Assembly: GCF_000026145.1 (NCBI RefSeq)
Contig: NC_009445.1
Coordinates: 5,424,501 to 5,488,500, forward strand
Source: Bradyrhizobium sp. ORS 278
Lineage (GTDB): Bacteria; Pseudomonadota; Alphaproteobacteria; Rhizobiales; Xanthobacteraceae
Reading direction: 5' to 3'
Length of the DNA: 64,000 nucleotides
Shown: positions 1 through 7,626 of the stretch, piece by piece
Numbering within the stretch: position 1 is the stretch's first letter
Layout of the letters: each line of letters opens with the position of its first letter
The notes under the pieces: model-generated
Seen by the model: the letters and a program-made list of their open reading frames with translations, nothing else
Databases searched by the model: none
Told to the model about the DNA's origin: nothing
Made by a program: the position numbers and the translations under genes

Positions 1-961
1 GCCTGATCGCAGCGCCCTTGGCGGAAATGTTGAATCCAAGGTACTGAAACTCTCGCGCCCCCACCGAGCCAAACACAACCCTTTCAGTCTTGTCTTCGTT
101 GATTTCCAGTTGATGCTTCTTTAGCTCAGTTAGGAAGGCCGACCTGAGCTGAACTTCGTCACCGATATTGCAAACTATCAAAATATCGTCCGAATACCTT
201 TGATATAGGGCCCCACACCTTCGGCAGCACTCAACCATTCTTTCGTCTAGTTCCAACATGTACAAGTTCGATAGCGCACTACTAATAGGAGTTCCCTGCG
301 GGATTCCAAACCTTTCATCATTCACCAGGATTGGAATCCCCTCCAATTTGACTTCGGCAATTGTAGCGATTGGCTCTCTAGAGTCGCCCGAAAGCTGCGA
401 AGAAAATCGGGGGTGAGCAGCAAGTGCGGACTTATCGACTGTGCTAAACCGCGTCACGTGACGAAAGACTGCAAACCAGTCGCGACCAAGCTCCTCGACT
501 TCGAGAATGAACTTCAATCGTCGCTTCAGGATTCGATGATCAAGATTGTCAAAGAATCCGCTTATGTCAAAACATAATACCACGCAACCCGGCCTACTCT
601 TTGCGAACTGGAACGCTTCAGCCGAGAAATGATAGTTCGACTTTCCAAGCCTTCGGTAGGCAATTACGTTCCGATCCAAGCCTTTGCGCTCATAATACGC
701 ATCCAGGCGCTTGGATAGATCCCACGCATATTTAGAGAGAATGCACGAGTCTCTATGCGAAGCATACATGATCGGTCTTTGCTTAAAGACCGTCTTGCCG
801 AGCTTTGGCTTATAGCGCTTAACCCGCTTTTGGTAGCGGATTAAAGGCAGCCAAGCATGGCGCTCAACAAAACCTTCATCTGCAACCTTAATGGCATATT
901 GCTCGCCGATCTGCGCATCAAAATGCCTATAGCCTCGCGGCTTAAACCAATCGATCGTCAC
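1..961 (-). CDS. Reverse transcriptase, defence-associated (DRT/UG type, DRT2-like), 3' end beyond the window
   Basis: RNA-directed DNA polymerase, read leftwards off the window edge; about 320 residues are visible. RT core motifs seen: FDISGFFD at residues 131-138 (first catalytic Asp), GIPQGTPISSALSN at 219-232, YSDD at 256-259 (catalytic pair), LEINEDKT at 285-292 and FQYLGFNI at 305-312. The N-terminus carries WFKPRGYRHFD (5-15) and a conserved-looking stretch around MYASHRD. No maturase/domain X or HNH part is visible and the RT4 motif is not the group II type, so an intron RT is unlikely. The start is GTG at 961, six bases after AAGGGG; an in-frame stop lies upstream. Codon use is far richer in A/T than in neighbouring genes, suggesting transfer. 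From recollection the N-terminus and motif set resemble Drt2 antiphage RTs. RT activity is very likely, the DRT class probable, the DRT2 subtype tentative. Confidence 0.88.
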   Translation of the reverse strand, partial: MTIDWFKPRGYRHFDAQIGEQYAIKVADEGFVERHAWLPLIRYQKRVKRYKPKLGKTVFKQRPIMYASHRDSCILSKYAWDLSKRLDAYYERKGLDRNVIAYRRLGKSNYHFSAEAFQFAKSRPGCVVLCFDISGFFDNLDHRILKRRLKFILEVEELGRDWFAVFRHVTRFSTVDKSALAAHPRFSSQLSGDSREPIATIAEVKLEGIPILVNDERFGIPQGTPISSALSNLYMLELDERMVECCRRCGALYQRYSDDILIVCNIGDEVQLRSAFLTELKKHQLEINEDKTERVVFGSVGAREFQYLGFNISAKGAAIR

Positions 962-1340
962 ATCTGCCCCTTCGATGTGCAGAGTTTGGGAGACTAGCTC
1001 TGACCCCGAGCCTCGACAAAAGTCGAACGCCTCCCAAACGCACGCCTATATCCATCAGCGATTTTCCACTGCAGTAAGTGGTCGATTGCTAACGCGGGTC
1101 TTAGAACACAAGGCGGTATAGTCTAGTCGTGGAGGTACGAGCGATGCTCGCAGTCTCGTCGCTGCAGGACAGTTGGCCGATGCTGATCAGTTTCAGCGTC
1201 GCGCTCATCATGCAACCAGTTGACAGGTTCAACGACCGTGCCCTTCGGCCAATTCCGGGGGCCGCCTTTAGTTGGGCGGGGGTCTCAATTTTTGCAAGAT
1301 CGACGCAACCGGGTGCTAACACACATTTTGTAGTTGAAGC
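962..1340 (-). ncRNA. Candidate structured non-coding RNA upstream of the DRT-like reverse transcriptase
   Basis: About 380 bases with no convincing gene lie between a TATAAT box and the RT start. On the minus strand a 9-bp perfect stem (arms 1031-1039 and 984-992, GTTTGGGAG with CTCCCAAAC) closes a junction holding two hairpins: TCGAC-4nt-GTCGA at 1013-1026 and GCTC-7nt-GAGC near 996-1010. An 8-bp long-range pair (TTGGCCGA/TCGGCCAA, 1245-1252 with 1173-1180) encloses 64 bases containing 5-bp hairpins. It is known that DRT2 systems carry an RNA template just 5' of the RT gene; that this is such an RNA is inference. Both strands are stop-free for 75-87 codons here (minus 1101-1361, plus 1129-1353), which may matter if the region is a cDNA template. 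Confidence 0.45.
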
Positions 1341-1346
1341 ACTCAC

Positions 1347-1352
1347 ATTATA
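1347..1352 (-). promoter_or_regulatory. Perfect TATAAT -10 box for the candidate ncRNA/RT transcript
   Basis: Minus-strand TATAAT at 1352-1347 with a weak -35 region. It would place transcription start near 1340, just before the structured leader. A TTGACA lies on the opposite strand at 1355-1360 without a good -10. Confidence 0.4.
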
Positions 1353-1455
1353 ACTTGACACTTAGTCGATCCACCCGCGAATCGATTCGTACGACTGCAA
1401 TATCCGTAGATTGACGGACGTGAGCGCGCCGGCAGGTCCTGAAATGGAGGCGAAC

Positions 1456-1758
1456 ATGGGAAAACCGTAAGAGCCTTACGTCCTAATCGTCGTTGAAACC
1501 TACCTTGAGAGCGGCGCCGGTCTCCATGGAGACCTCCACGTCAGACCAATCTCTGGTCAAGCTCTCCCGCAAGATCTACGGGTTCGCTTTCCGAAAGCAC
1601 TGCGTCGGGCTCACCCGCTGGGCACACGCTTTCTGGTCTATGCCAAGCTGACTGACAAAGACGGCGGAAACGAATTCGTTCATACGAACCATGCCTGGGA
1701 TGTGCAGGTACTTGGACCAGCGCCGGCCGGAGATGATTTAAAGTACACGAGGCGGTGA
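1456..1758 (+). pseudogene. Small hypothetical gene with a stop at codon 5
   Basis: A good Shine-Dalgarno (GGAGG) precedes ATG at 1456, but the frame reads M-G-K-P-stop (TAA at 1468-1470). It then continues open with protein-like content for 95 codons (EPYVLIVVETYLESGAG near the start, TRFLVYAKLTDKDGG in the middle) to TGA at 1758. A nonsense mutation in a small soluble protein gene is the simplest reading; no alternative ATG follows the stop closely. The function is not recognised. It lies between the RT leader and palindromic repeats, in a region that looks acquired and decaying. Confidence 0.55.
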
Positions 1759-1760
1759 AG

Positions 1761-1793
1761 AGAACGGCGGATCACGCTGCGCTATTTCGCCCT
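1761..1793. repeat. Half copy of palindromic repeat family A
   Basis: Matches the right arm (GGCGGATTACGCTTCGC followed by CGCCCT) of the elements at 2186, 4594 and 5185, with several substitutions. It runs into the 3' end of the minus-strand gene ending at 1782 and supplies its stop codon. Confidence 0.6.
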
Positions 1794-2159
1794 CACTTCC
1801 ATGCCGAACGGTGGATGCAGCCAACCACCATCACGACCATGCCGCAGAATCGCAAAATCCCGCTCCGTGCCACAATGCTCGACGAAAGGATGGGAGCTAT
1901 TGCTCGGGTCAGGCGTGACGTCGATGAGCCGACCTGATGGAATATGCCGCACAACACTGTGCGGCATAAGCCAATGCCCGCTGTTAACAAGCCAGCCGCG
2001 GACAACCGCATACTCCGGAGATAGCTGGGCGAAATTTTCCGCGTTGGTGTGGCAGTCGTTCGGCAACGCGTCCGCCCACGGCTCTCTCGGTAAGACCGGC
2101 GCGCTGACAGCCCGAGCAACGACGTCATCGAGATAAGCTGTCGTGAGATCGGTGGTCAT
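1782..2159 (-). CDS. Hypothetical protein, small soluble
   Basis: About 125 residues from ATG at 2159 (MTTDLTTAYLDD). An upstream in-frame ATG at 2225 lies inside a palindromic repeat and is unlikely. No signal peptide or membrane segment. The middle has HTNAENFAQLSPEYAVVRGW and later HSVVRHIPSGRLIDVTPD, a pattern that looks like a conserved family of unknown function. The last codons and stop fall in a half palindromic repeat, so the C-terminus may have been altered by repeat insertion. It is flanked by repeats on both sides. No function assigned. Confidence 0.65.
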   Translation of the reverse strand: MTTDLTTAYLDDVVARAVSAPVLPREPWADALPNDCHTNAENFAQLSPEYAVVRGWLVNSGHWLMPHSVVRHIPSGRLIDVTPDPSNSSHPFVEHCGTERDFAILRHGRDGGWLHPPFGMEVRAK

Positions 2160-2185
2160 CGTTGTTTGATCCCCAGACACAGCTC

Positions 2186-2264
2186 GTGGGCGGACGAGCC
2201 GAAGGCGTAATCCGCCGCGTTTCATGACGAAGAACGGCGGATTACGCTTCGCTAATCCGCCCTC
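2186..2264. repeat. Intergenic palindromic repeat, family A (full copy)
   Basis: Two inverted arms: GGCGGACGAGCCGAAGGCG-type left arm and the complementary GGCGGATTACGCTTCGCTAA right arm, joined by a short spacer. Full or partial copies recur at 1761, 4594 and 5185. It lies between two minus-strand genes and could form a large hairpin in RNA or DNA. Confidence 0.8.
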
Positions 2265-2297
2265 CTCCGTTTTTCACCGAAACGTCGGCGCCCCCGA

Positions 2298-3401
2298 TCA
2301 CGTAATCGCAATCGGGCAGCCGTTGCTGCCTGTGGCGCCCTTGATCGGGGCGGGTGTGAAGCAATAGACGAACTGGTACTTCTTCGCGGCGATCAGCTCG
2401 TCGAAGACCAGGTTTTCGTGGTTGTGGATGCCGTGCTTGGTCTGCAGCTCGGCGTGGACGACGAAGGCGAGCGACTTGTCGGGATTGGGGACGACCTCGA
2501 CGGCCCAGGTGTCGGCCCCGGTCAGCGCGAGATCCTTCTCGATCACCCATTTTGCAACATCCATCCCGATGCCGGGTTCGCCGCTGTTGAAGCGGTCGTT
2601 GTTCTTCATCCACAGCGAGCCCCAGCCGGTGTGGAAGAAGATCGCATCGCCCGGCTTGATGTCGGCCTCGCTCATGTTCTGCTTCTGCAAGGCCGCCTTG
2701 ATGTCCGCTGTGGTGATCTCCTGGCCGGCATCCATCATGCCGCCCTTGAGCGCGACCATGTCGATGAGGTGGCCGCGGGTGAACAGCGGCTTCAGCTTCT
2801 CGACGCCGAGCTTCTTGAGGCCGTAGGCGTCGCTGATCTCCTGCGCGGAGAAGCCGTTGTAGAACTTCATCTCGCTCTTGTCGCCGTCCTTGCCGAGCTG
2901 GATGCCGATGTGGCCGAGGCCGTCGAACTGGGTGCCGGTCTGGCCGATCTCGGTGGCGAGGAACTCGTCGTGATAGACCATCCGATTGTCGCCGAACGGT
3001 CCGCCGGTCGGGCTGCCGGGAATGCGCAAGGAGAACGCGCGTGCCCCGAACAGCGGCATTGCGCTCTCGTAGACGCGGCCGATCTTGTAGATCTTGCCGT
3101 CCTTGATCCATTTGACGGTGTCGAGAACCTTCTCCGGGGTGATGTGGTTGGACGCGCCGGCCTCGTCGTCCTTGCCCCATTTCGACGGCCACCACGGCTT
3201 GTCGGTCCCCTTCGGCATCGGCGCGGCCTGCGCTTGCGCCTCGCTGATCGGCGCCAGCGAGAACTTGCCGTGCATGGAGCCGGCGAGCGCCGCGCCGGCC
3301 GCACCGGCAAGACCTGCCGTGCGTAGCAAAGTCCGGCGATCGGTTGCCGGCCCCTCGTTGCGATCCTGATTGGTCTGCTGACTCCTGACCCCGTCGTCCA
3401 T
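2298..3401 (-). CDS. Exported cyclase-family (kynurenine-formamidase-like) metal hydrolase
   Basis: 367 residues from ATG at 3401, seven bases after GGGGAGG; longer in-frame starts have no such site. An N-terminal twin-arginine-type leader is visible (RR at 22-23, then an Ala/Gly-rich hydrophobic run to about 48), so the protein is probably exported folded. The body belongs to the PF04199 cyclase/arylformamidase family: GTQFDGLGH at 156-164 is the HxGTHxDxPxH-like metal-site region, followed by conserved His/Asp positions. Family members hydrolyse cyclic amides or act on polyketide-like substrates; the substrate is unknown here. It diverges from the CobW-family GTPase gene, which may share its metal context. 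Confidence 0.82.
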   Translation of the reverse strand: MDDGVRSQQTNQDRNEGPATDRRTLLRTAGLAGAAGAALAGSMHGKFSLAPISEAQAQAAPMPKGTDKPWWPSKWGKDDEAGASNHITPEKVLDTVKWIKDGKIYKIGRVYESAMPLFGARAFSLRIPGSPTGGPFGDNRMVYHDEFLATEIGQTGTQFDGLGHIGIQLGKDGDKSEMKFYNGFSAQEISDAYGLKKLGVEKLKPLFTRGHLIDMVALKGGMMDAGQEITTADIKAALQKQNMSEADIKPGDAIFFHTGWGSLWMKNNDRFNSGEPGIGMDVAKWVIEKDLALTGADTWAVEVVPNPDKSLAFVVHAELQTKHGIHNHENLVFDELIAAKKYQFVYCFTPAPIKGATGSNGCPIAIT

Positions 3402-3516
3402 TGTCGCCTCCCCTGTTGCGCCCATTTGCTGGGCTTTAAAAAATGATTTTCGCCATGCTCCTCCTCCATTAGTCTAATGTCCAGAGACAAAAATAAGACA
3501 GCGGGTGGAGACGCCG

Positions 3517-4590
3517 ATGAGTCTGTTCGAGAGCGACAAGTCAGCCCAGCGTTTGCCCGTGTCGTTGATCACCGGCTTTCTCGGCAGCGGCAAAACGACG
3601 CTGCTCAATCGCTTGCTGCGCCGCGACGAGATGAGCGACAGCGCCGTCATCATCAACGAGTATGGCGAGATCTCGCTCGACCATCTCCTGGTCGAACGCG
3701 TCGACGGCGAGGTCGCGGTTCTCGCGAGTGGGTGTGTGTGCTGCACAATCCGCAGCGACCTCGAAGAGACGCTGCGCGCGCTGCTGGTGCGGCGCGACCG
3801 CGCCGAGGTGCCGCCGTTCCGGCGCATCCTCATCGAGACGACCGGCCTTGCGGATCCCGCGCCGATCCTCCAGCTGCTGCTGAACAATCCGCTGGTCTCG
3901 CATTTCCTGCGGCTCGACACCGTCGTGACGACGGTCGACGCCGTCAACGCGGCGCATCAGCTCGATCGCCAATATGAAGCGGTGAAGCAGGTTGCGCTGG
4001 CCGACCGGCTGTTGGTCACCAAATCTGACCTGGTCAGCGATGTTGCCGCATTGGAGCAGCGGCTGCGGCGGCTCAATCCAGGCGCCAGGATCGAACGCGT
4101 GAGTCATGGCGAGATCGATCCCGCTGATCTGTTCGGTGGCGCGCTGATCGATCCGGACAAGAAGGCGATCGACGTTGCGCGCTGGCTCAACCAACAGGTT
4201 TTCGCTGACGATGTCGGGGCCGCGCATGAGCATCACACCCACGATCATGCCGGTCACGGCCATCACGATCACGGCCACGCTCATGAGTCGTCAGTCACGA
4301 GCTTCATGATCGCGTTCGACGAGCCGCTGGACTGGACGAACGTGTCCGGCTGGCTCGCTTATCTTCGCCAGGTGCGTGGCGAGGATCTGCTGCGGGTGAA
4401 GGGCGTCCTCAATCTTATCGGAGAAGCGACACCAGTCGTCATCCACGGCGTCCACCATGTTTTCCATCCGCCAGTTGCGCTTCCCGCATGGCCCGATGCC
4501 GACCGTCGCTCGCGCATCGTCTTCATCACGCGGGGGATTACGCGAGACGATGTGCTCGCGTTGTGGGAAGCTGGACGCGCGGCGGCGTAG
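3517..4590 (+). CDS. CobW/COG0523-family GTPase (metallochaperone)
   Basis: 357 residues, start ATG at 3517 behind GGTGGAG. The GTPase core shows a Walker A GFLGSGKTT at 20-28, the family's metal-binding CVCC at 73-76, a Walker B-like LIETTGLADP and TKSD for guanine recognition. A linker rich in His (HEHHTHDHAGHGHHDHGHAH, around 233-252) precedes the C-terminal CobW domain. Family members insert or traffic Zn, Co or similar metals using GTP; the His loop argues for Zn or Co/Ni storage. It diverges from the cyclase gene. No Zur-like operator was recognised in the roughly 110-base gap. The exact client is unknown. Confidence 0.9.
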   Translation: MSLFESDKSAQRLPVSLITGFLGSGKTTLLNRLLRRDEMSDSAVIINEYGEISLDHLLVERVDGEVAVLASGCVCCTIRSDLEETLRALLVRRDRAEVPPFRRILIETTGLADPAPILQLLLNNPLVSHFLRLDTVVTTVDAVNAAHQLDRQYEAVKQVALADRLLVTKSDLVSDVAALEQRLRRLNPGARIERVSHGEIDPADLFGGALIDPDKKAIDVARWLNQQVFADDVGAAHEHHTHDHAGHGHHDHGHAHESSVTSFMIAFDEPLDWTNVSGWLAYLRQVRGEDLLRVKGVLNLIGEATPVVIHGVHHVFHPPVALPAWPDADRRSRIVFITRGITRDDVLALWEAGRAAA

Positions 4591-4593
4591 GCG

Positions 4594-4648
4594 TGTAGGG
4601 CGGATTAGCCGACGGCGTCATCCGCCGCATGCTACGACGAAGAACGTG
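4594..4648. repeat. Palindromic repeat family A, left arm plus degraded right arm
   Basis: TAGGGCGGATTAGCCGACGGCGTCATCCGCCGC arm as in the copy at 5185; the right arm breaks down after GACGAAGAACG. It sits directly after the CobW gene. Confidence 0.7.
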
Positions 4649-4760
4649 AACGACGCGTGGCTCGTCCACTCTCCCGGCCCTTCAGCGGACCGCTGGCACC
4701 ACGATCACGCCGACATTGGCCACCGTCAACCCGCATGCAGTCATCACACGAACGACGCGC

Positions 4761-5156
4761 CTAGAATGACTTTCCAGCTGGGCTGCTTTCACAGAGATAC
4801 GTCGCTTCCCTCAACCCCGACCGGTCCCCAATCGTCAAAACACCGGTTACGCGGGAGAGTGAAACGTCCAAGCCTGCCCCACGATGTTCCTCAGCATCGA
4901 AGAGGACGACCCGCTCCTCATCACTGCGTACGGGACCGACAATCAGATCGACGCGACGTTGCTGAGTATCCGAGAAACCGAAACTCAACTCATCTATACC
5001 AGGCCGCGCATCCTCTTTGCCGGGCGACAAAGGCAGTTTGGCGCAGGTGACATCATAAGAGTGCCCCGAAGGAAATTTCTTCATCTCCGCAAGCGCGGGA
5101 CTGACGCTCGTGACCAGCAGGAGCATCGCCAGATATCTGTCGACTCTCGACATCAT
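4761..5156 (-). CDS. Hypothetical secreted protein
   Basis: 131 residues with a clear Sec signal peptide (charged start, hydrophobic AMLLLVTSVSPALA, cleavage near residue 23). ATG at 5156 is preceded by GGAG at a suitable distance. The mature part is small, hydrophilic and has two Cys residues (in TCAKLPL and YLCES) that could form a periplasmic disulfide. It ends shortly before the CobW-side repeat and is flanked by two family A repeats. No family recognised. Confidence 0.65.
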   Translation of the reverse strand: MMSRVDRYLAMLLLVTSVSPALAEMKKFPSGHSYDVTCAKLPLSPGKEDARPGIDELSFGFSDTQQRRVDLIVGPVRSDEERVVLFDAEEHRGAGLDVSLSRVTGVLTIGDRSGLREATYLCESSPAGKSF

Positions 5157-5184
5157 TGCAACGCTCCATTTGCGCCAGCAATTC

Positions 5185-5265
5185 GTAGGGCGGATTAGCC
5201 GAAGACGTCATCCGCCGCGGTTCACCCCGACGAACGACGGATTACGCTTCGCTCATCCGCCCTAC
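5185..5265. repeat. Intergenic palindromic repeat, family A (full copy)
   Basis: Nearly perfect inverted pair: GTAGGGCGGATTAGCCGAAG at the left and the complementary CTTCGCTCATCCGCCCTAC at the right, with inner arms CATCCGCCGCG and CGACGGATTACG. It ends six bases from the stop of the LpxO-like gene. Confidence 0.85.
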
Positions 5266-5270
5266 TCTGC

Positions 5271-6200
5271 TCACCGAAACGCCGAGACCACGATCGCGCC
5301 GACGATCGCGACCGTCAGCGTGTACTTTGCCGCGTAGTACACCGTCCGATTCCACGCCTTCACCTTGCGTGTCGCCAGGTGAAACTCGTACAGCTTGCCG
5401 AACACCTTGTTCAGCACGCCGACGTGCTCGCCCTCGACGTTCTGCGTTGCCGAGGCCTTTACGATGTGATGGCTGACCCAGCGGTTGATGGCGGTCATCG
5501 CGCCGTACTTCATCGGGCGCTCGACGTCGCAGAACAGGATGATGCGGTTGACGTCGGTTAAGTTCTCGGCGCTGTGGATGAAGGTCTCGTCGAACATGAA
5601 AGCCTCGCCGTCGCGCCAGACGCAGGGCACGCCGTCGACCAGGATGCGGCACTTGTCGGAGTTCGGTGTCACCAGGCCAAGGTGATAGCGCAGCGAGCCG
5701 GCGAAGGGGTCGCGGTGGGCGCCGAGCTTGCCGCCGGGCGGCAGCATCGCGAACATCGCGCCGTGGACGTTCGGGATGGAGTCGAGCAGCTCCACCGTCT
5801 TCGGGCACAGCGTGCGCGCCGACGGCAGGAAGTCGTCGTACCATTTCAGATAGAAGCGCTTCCAGCCGCTCTTGAAGAAGGAATAGAAGCCCCAGTCGTT
5901 GTTGGCGGCGGCGGCGCGGATGAAGCCCTCGTCGAACAGGCGCACCGCCTCCTCGCGGATCTCCTGCCAATTGTCGGTGAGCTTTTGCAGCTCGGGAAAC
6001 TGCTCGACCGGGATGACCGGCGTGTTCGGCACGGCCGAGCCGGCATACATCAGCACGTTGTAGGGGGCGAGATAGGTGGAGTGATCGCCGAGCTGGCGGG
6101 CGAAGCGCAGCCGCTGCTTGCCGCGGAAGTGGACGTAGATGGTGGCCCCGATCAGAACATAGAGCCCAATGAGCTGTGGCGCGAAAAGCTGACGCAGCAT
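5271..6200 (-). CDS. lpxO: LpxO-like aspartyl/asparaginyl beta-hydroxylase family dioxygenase
   Basis: 309 residues from ATG at 6200 (MLRQLFAPQ), the usual LpxO length; an extended start at 6332 adds an unlikely leader. An N-terminal membrane anchor (residues 7-23) faces a cytoplasmic catalytic domain. The Fe(II)/2-oxoglutarate site is visible as HRD at 162-164 and the distal His in ETFIHSAEN (209), with a downstream Arg. LpxO hydroxylates a secondary acyl chain of lipid A at C2. A C-terminal hydrophobic helix (VAIVGAIVVSAF) is also present. It stands alone, bounded by a repeat 3' and a gene-free stretch 5'. A peptide hydroxylase of the same fold is the alternative. Confidence 0.82.
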   Translation of the reverse strand: MLRQLFAPQLIGLYVLIGATIYVHFRGKQRLRFARQLGDHSTYLAPYNVLMYAGSAVPNTPVIPVEQFPELQKLTDNWQEIREEAVRLFDEGFIRAAAANNDWGFYSFFKSGWKRFYLKWYDDFLPSARTLCPKTVELLDSIPNVHGAMFAMLPPGGKLGAHRDPFAGSLRYHLGLVTPNSDKCRILVDGVPCVWRDGEAFMFDETFIHSAENLTDVNRIILFCDVERPMKYGAMTAINRWVSHHIVKASATQNVEGEHVGVLNKVFGKLYEFHLATRKVKAWNRTVYYAAKYTLTVAIVGAIVVSAFR

Positions 6201-6594
6201 ACCCGATCCCCATTGATCCGGCCGCTCAGAGCGCTCGCGCAGAACCGTGTCGCCCCGATGGACGTTCTCAACGACGGTGATCTGATACAGGCCGCAAGCC
6301 CCCACAATAGCCGCATGCGCGGCGGGCTGCATCCCCCAGCTTGGCAGTTGTCAGCAAAAAGCTGAAACGACACGGCCCCCGCGTGTCCGACAGGCCACAG
6401 CCGGAACCGACGCGATCGCTCGCGCACCTATCTCCAAAGTCCTGGTTGATCCACCTTAAACGCCCGCTTGTCGTCCGCGGATGATCCAGAGCGCCGTGAC
6501 GTCTCGGCCTAGTCACGTCTTTCGCGGGCATGGCAGCGGTGGAGGTCGCGATAGCTCGCCTTCCACGCGCGCGGTACTGACCGAGCGCGCCGCC
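6201..6594. other. Intergenic region without a convincing gene
   Basis: About 390 bases upstream of the LpxO-like gene. Short open frames exist on both strands but lack Shine-Dalgarno sites and protein-like composition. It presumably holds the lpxO promoter; no repeat or terminator was recognised. Confidence 0.5.
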
Positions 6595-6750
6595 CTAGCT
6601 GCGCGCCAGCTCCTGCAGGCCCTTGAAGGTGAGCCGCTTGGGATCGCGGACGCCGGCGAGATACATGCGCCTGATATAGGCGGCGACGGCATCGCGGTCG
6701 TAACCGGTCAGGACGACGATCGCGTCGACGGCGGTCTTCTGGGCCTCCAT
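6595..6750 (-). CDS. Small hypothetical protein (51 aa)
   Basis: MEAQKTAVDAIVVLTGYDRD and onward, 51 residues from ATG at 6750 with GGAG eight bases upstream. The sequence looks like a compact helical protein with basic residues (YIRRMYLAGVRDPKRL) and third-position GC is high, supporting coding. No family recognised. It lies between the LpxO-like gene and a PilZ protein on the same strand. Confidence 0.5.
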   Translation of the reverse strand: MEAQKTAVDAIVVLTGYDRDAVAAYIRRMYLAGVRDPKRLTFKGLQELARS

Positions 6751-6930
6751 GGCACTGGCTCCTCTTGGGCGTGCAAACCCGGCGCGCACCAGGGTTCACG
6801 ATGTCGCTTAACACCGCGTTAACTGTGCGACCGGGCTGCCAGTTCCATGCATTGATTCACGCGCTCGCCCAATACGCGAAACCGCGCATGACGAACGCCC
6901 GCATCAGCTTGCGACGTGAAGCCGCCGCGA

Positions 6931-7626
6931 TCAGACCATGAAGAAATCCTCCGGTGCCTCGATCCGGTCATCATCGGCATGGGAGACCAGCTTCTGCCGC
7001 GTCGGGCGGGTCGGCGGCGTGATGACGCGCCGCTCGAGCTCGGTTGTGGCCGAGAGGGTGTCGACGAATTTGACGGCAAAGCCGTCGGGGAAATGCCGGA
7101 CGACACGGCCGACACAACTGCCGACGGCAAGCGGCGTGCCGATCTCCGGCTGAACCTCCGCCGACACCGCAGCGCCCGACATCGACGCATCGATGACGAA
7201 GCACGGGATGATGCTGCCATCGGCCAGCGTCAGCGCGGAGTGCGGCGAGTTCGGCACGAACCGCGCCTCGCGGCGGGAATCCCGGACGGTCGGATCCTTC
7301 TGCTTCTTCTCCAGCCACACCAGCTTCTCGGCGAGCTTGGCGCGCTCGGCGCGCGTCATCTCCAGCTCGAGCAGGAAGCCGCCATGCACGGTGTCGCTGA
7401 TCTCGCCTTCGAACTTGCCGAAGTCGCGGAAATACGACGTCAGCCGGTCGCCGACCTTGCCGACCACGGGCACGTCGAGCAGCGCGCGAAACGGCGACAC
7501 CCTCGTCGTGCGGCAGGCGAAGGAGCGCAGCTTGCCTTCCGGGTCGTACCAGTTGGGCAGCGTGTAGGTCCCCGCCGTCTGGATCCTGACGGCGCGCTGC
7601 TTCAGGAATCGGGCAACTGACGACAT
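6931..7626 (-). CDS. PilZ-domain protein (probable c-di-GMP receptor)
   Basis: 231 residues. The C-terminal half is a PilZ domain: RREAR near residue 118 and the DASMSGAAV motif near 146, matching RxxxR and (D/N)xSxxG. The N-terminal half (FRDFGKFEGEISDTVHGGFLLEL) looks like a second, degenerate PilZ-like barrel, and a Lys/Glu-rich helix (about 90-110) links the two. PilZ domains bind cyclic di-GMP and alter surface behaviour. The gene is divergent from the Tad pilus cluster across 0.8 kb, and a second PilZ gene lies on the far side, so a role in pilus or surface regulation is plausible. Confidence 0.85.
   Translation of the reverse strand: MSSVARFLKQRAVRIQTAGTYTLPNWYDPEGKLRSFACRTTRVSPFRALLDVPVVGKVGDRLTSYFRDFGKFEGEISDTVHGGFLLELEMTRAERAKLAEKLVWLEKKQKDPTVRDSRREARFVPNSPHSALTLADGSIIPCFVIDASMSGAAVSAEVQPEIGTPLAVGSCVGRVVRHFPDGFAVKFVDTLSATTELERRVITPPTRPTRQKLVSHADDDRIEAPEDFFMV

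Noticed and set aside
1..961. Group II intron maturase or retron RT
   Set aside because: The GIPQGTPISSALSN and YSDD motif set, the N-terminus and absence of domain V/X-like sequence nearby do not fit either; a retron msr-msd was not seen. The missing 3' part leaves a small doubt.
1101..1361. 86-residue minus-strand frame as an ordinary protein gene
   Set aside because: No Shine-Dalgarno, low-complexity composition, and it lies in a region of strong RNA stems; more likely part of the leader RNA. Kept only as a note on stop-free length.
2242..3326. Long frames on both strands across the cyclase gene
   Set aside because: Arg/Ala/Pro- or Val/Leu-rich shadow frames of a high-GC gene; the exported cyclase frame carries the domain motifs and signal.
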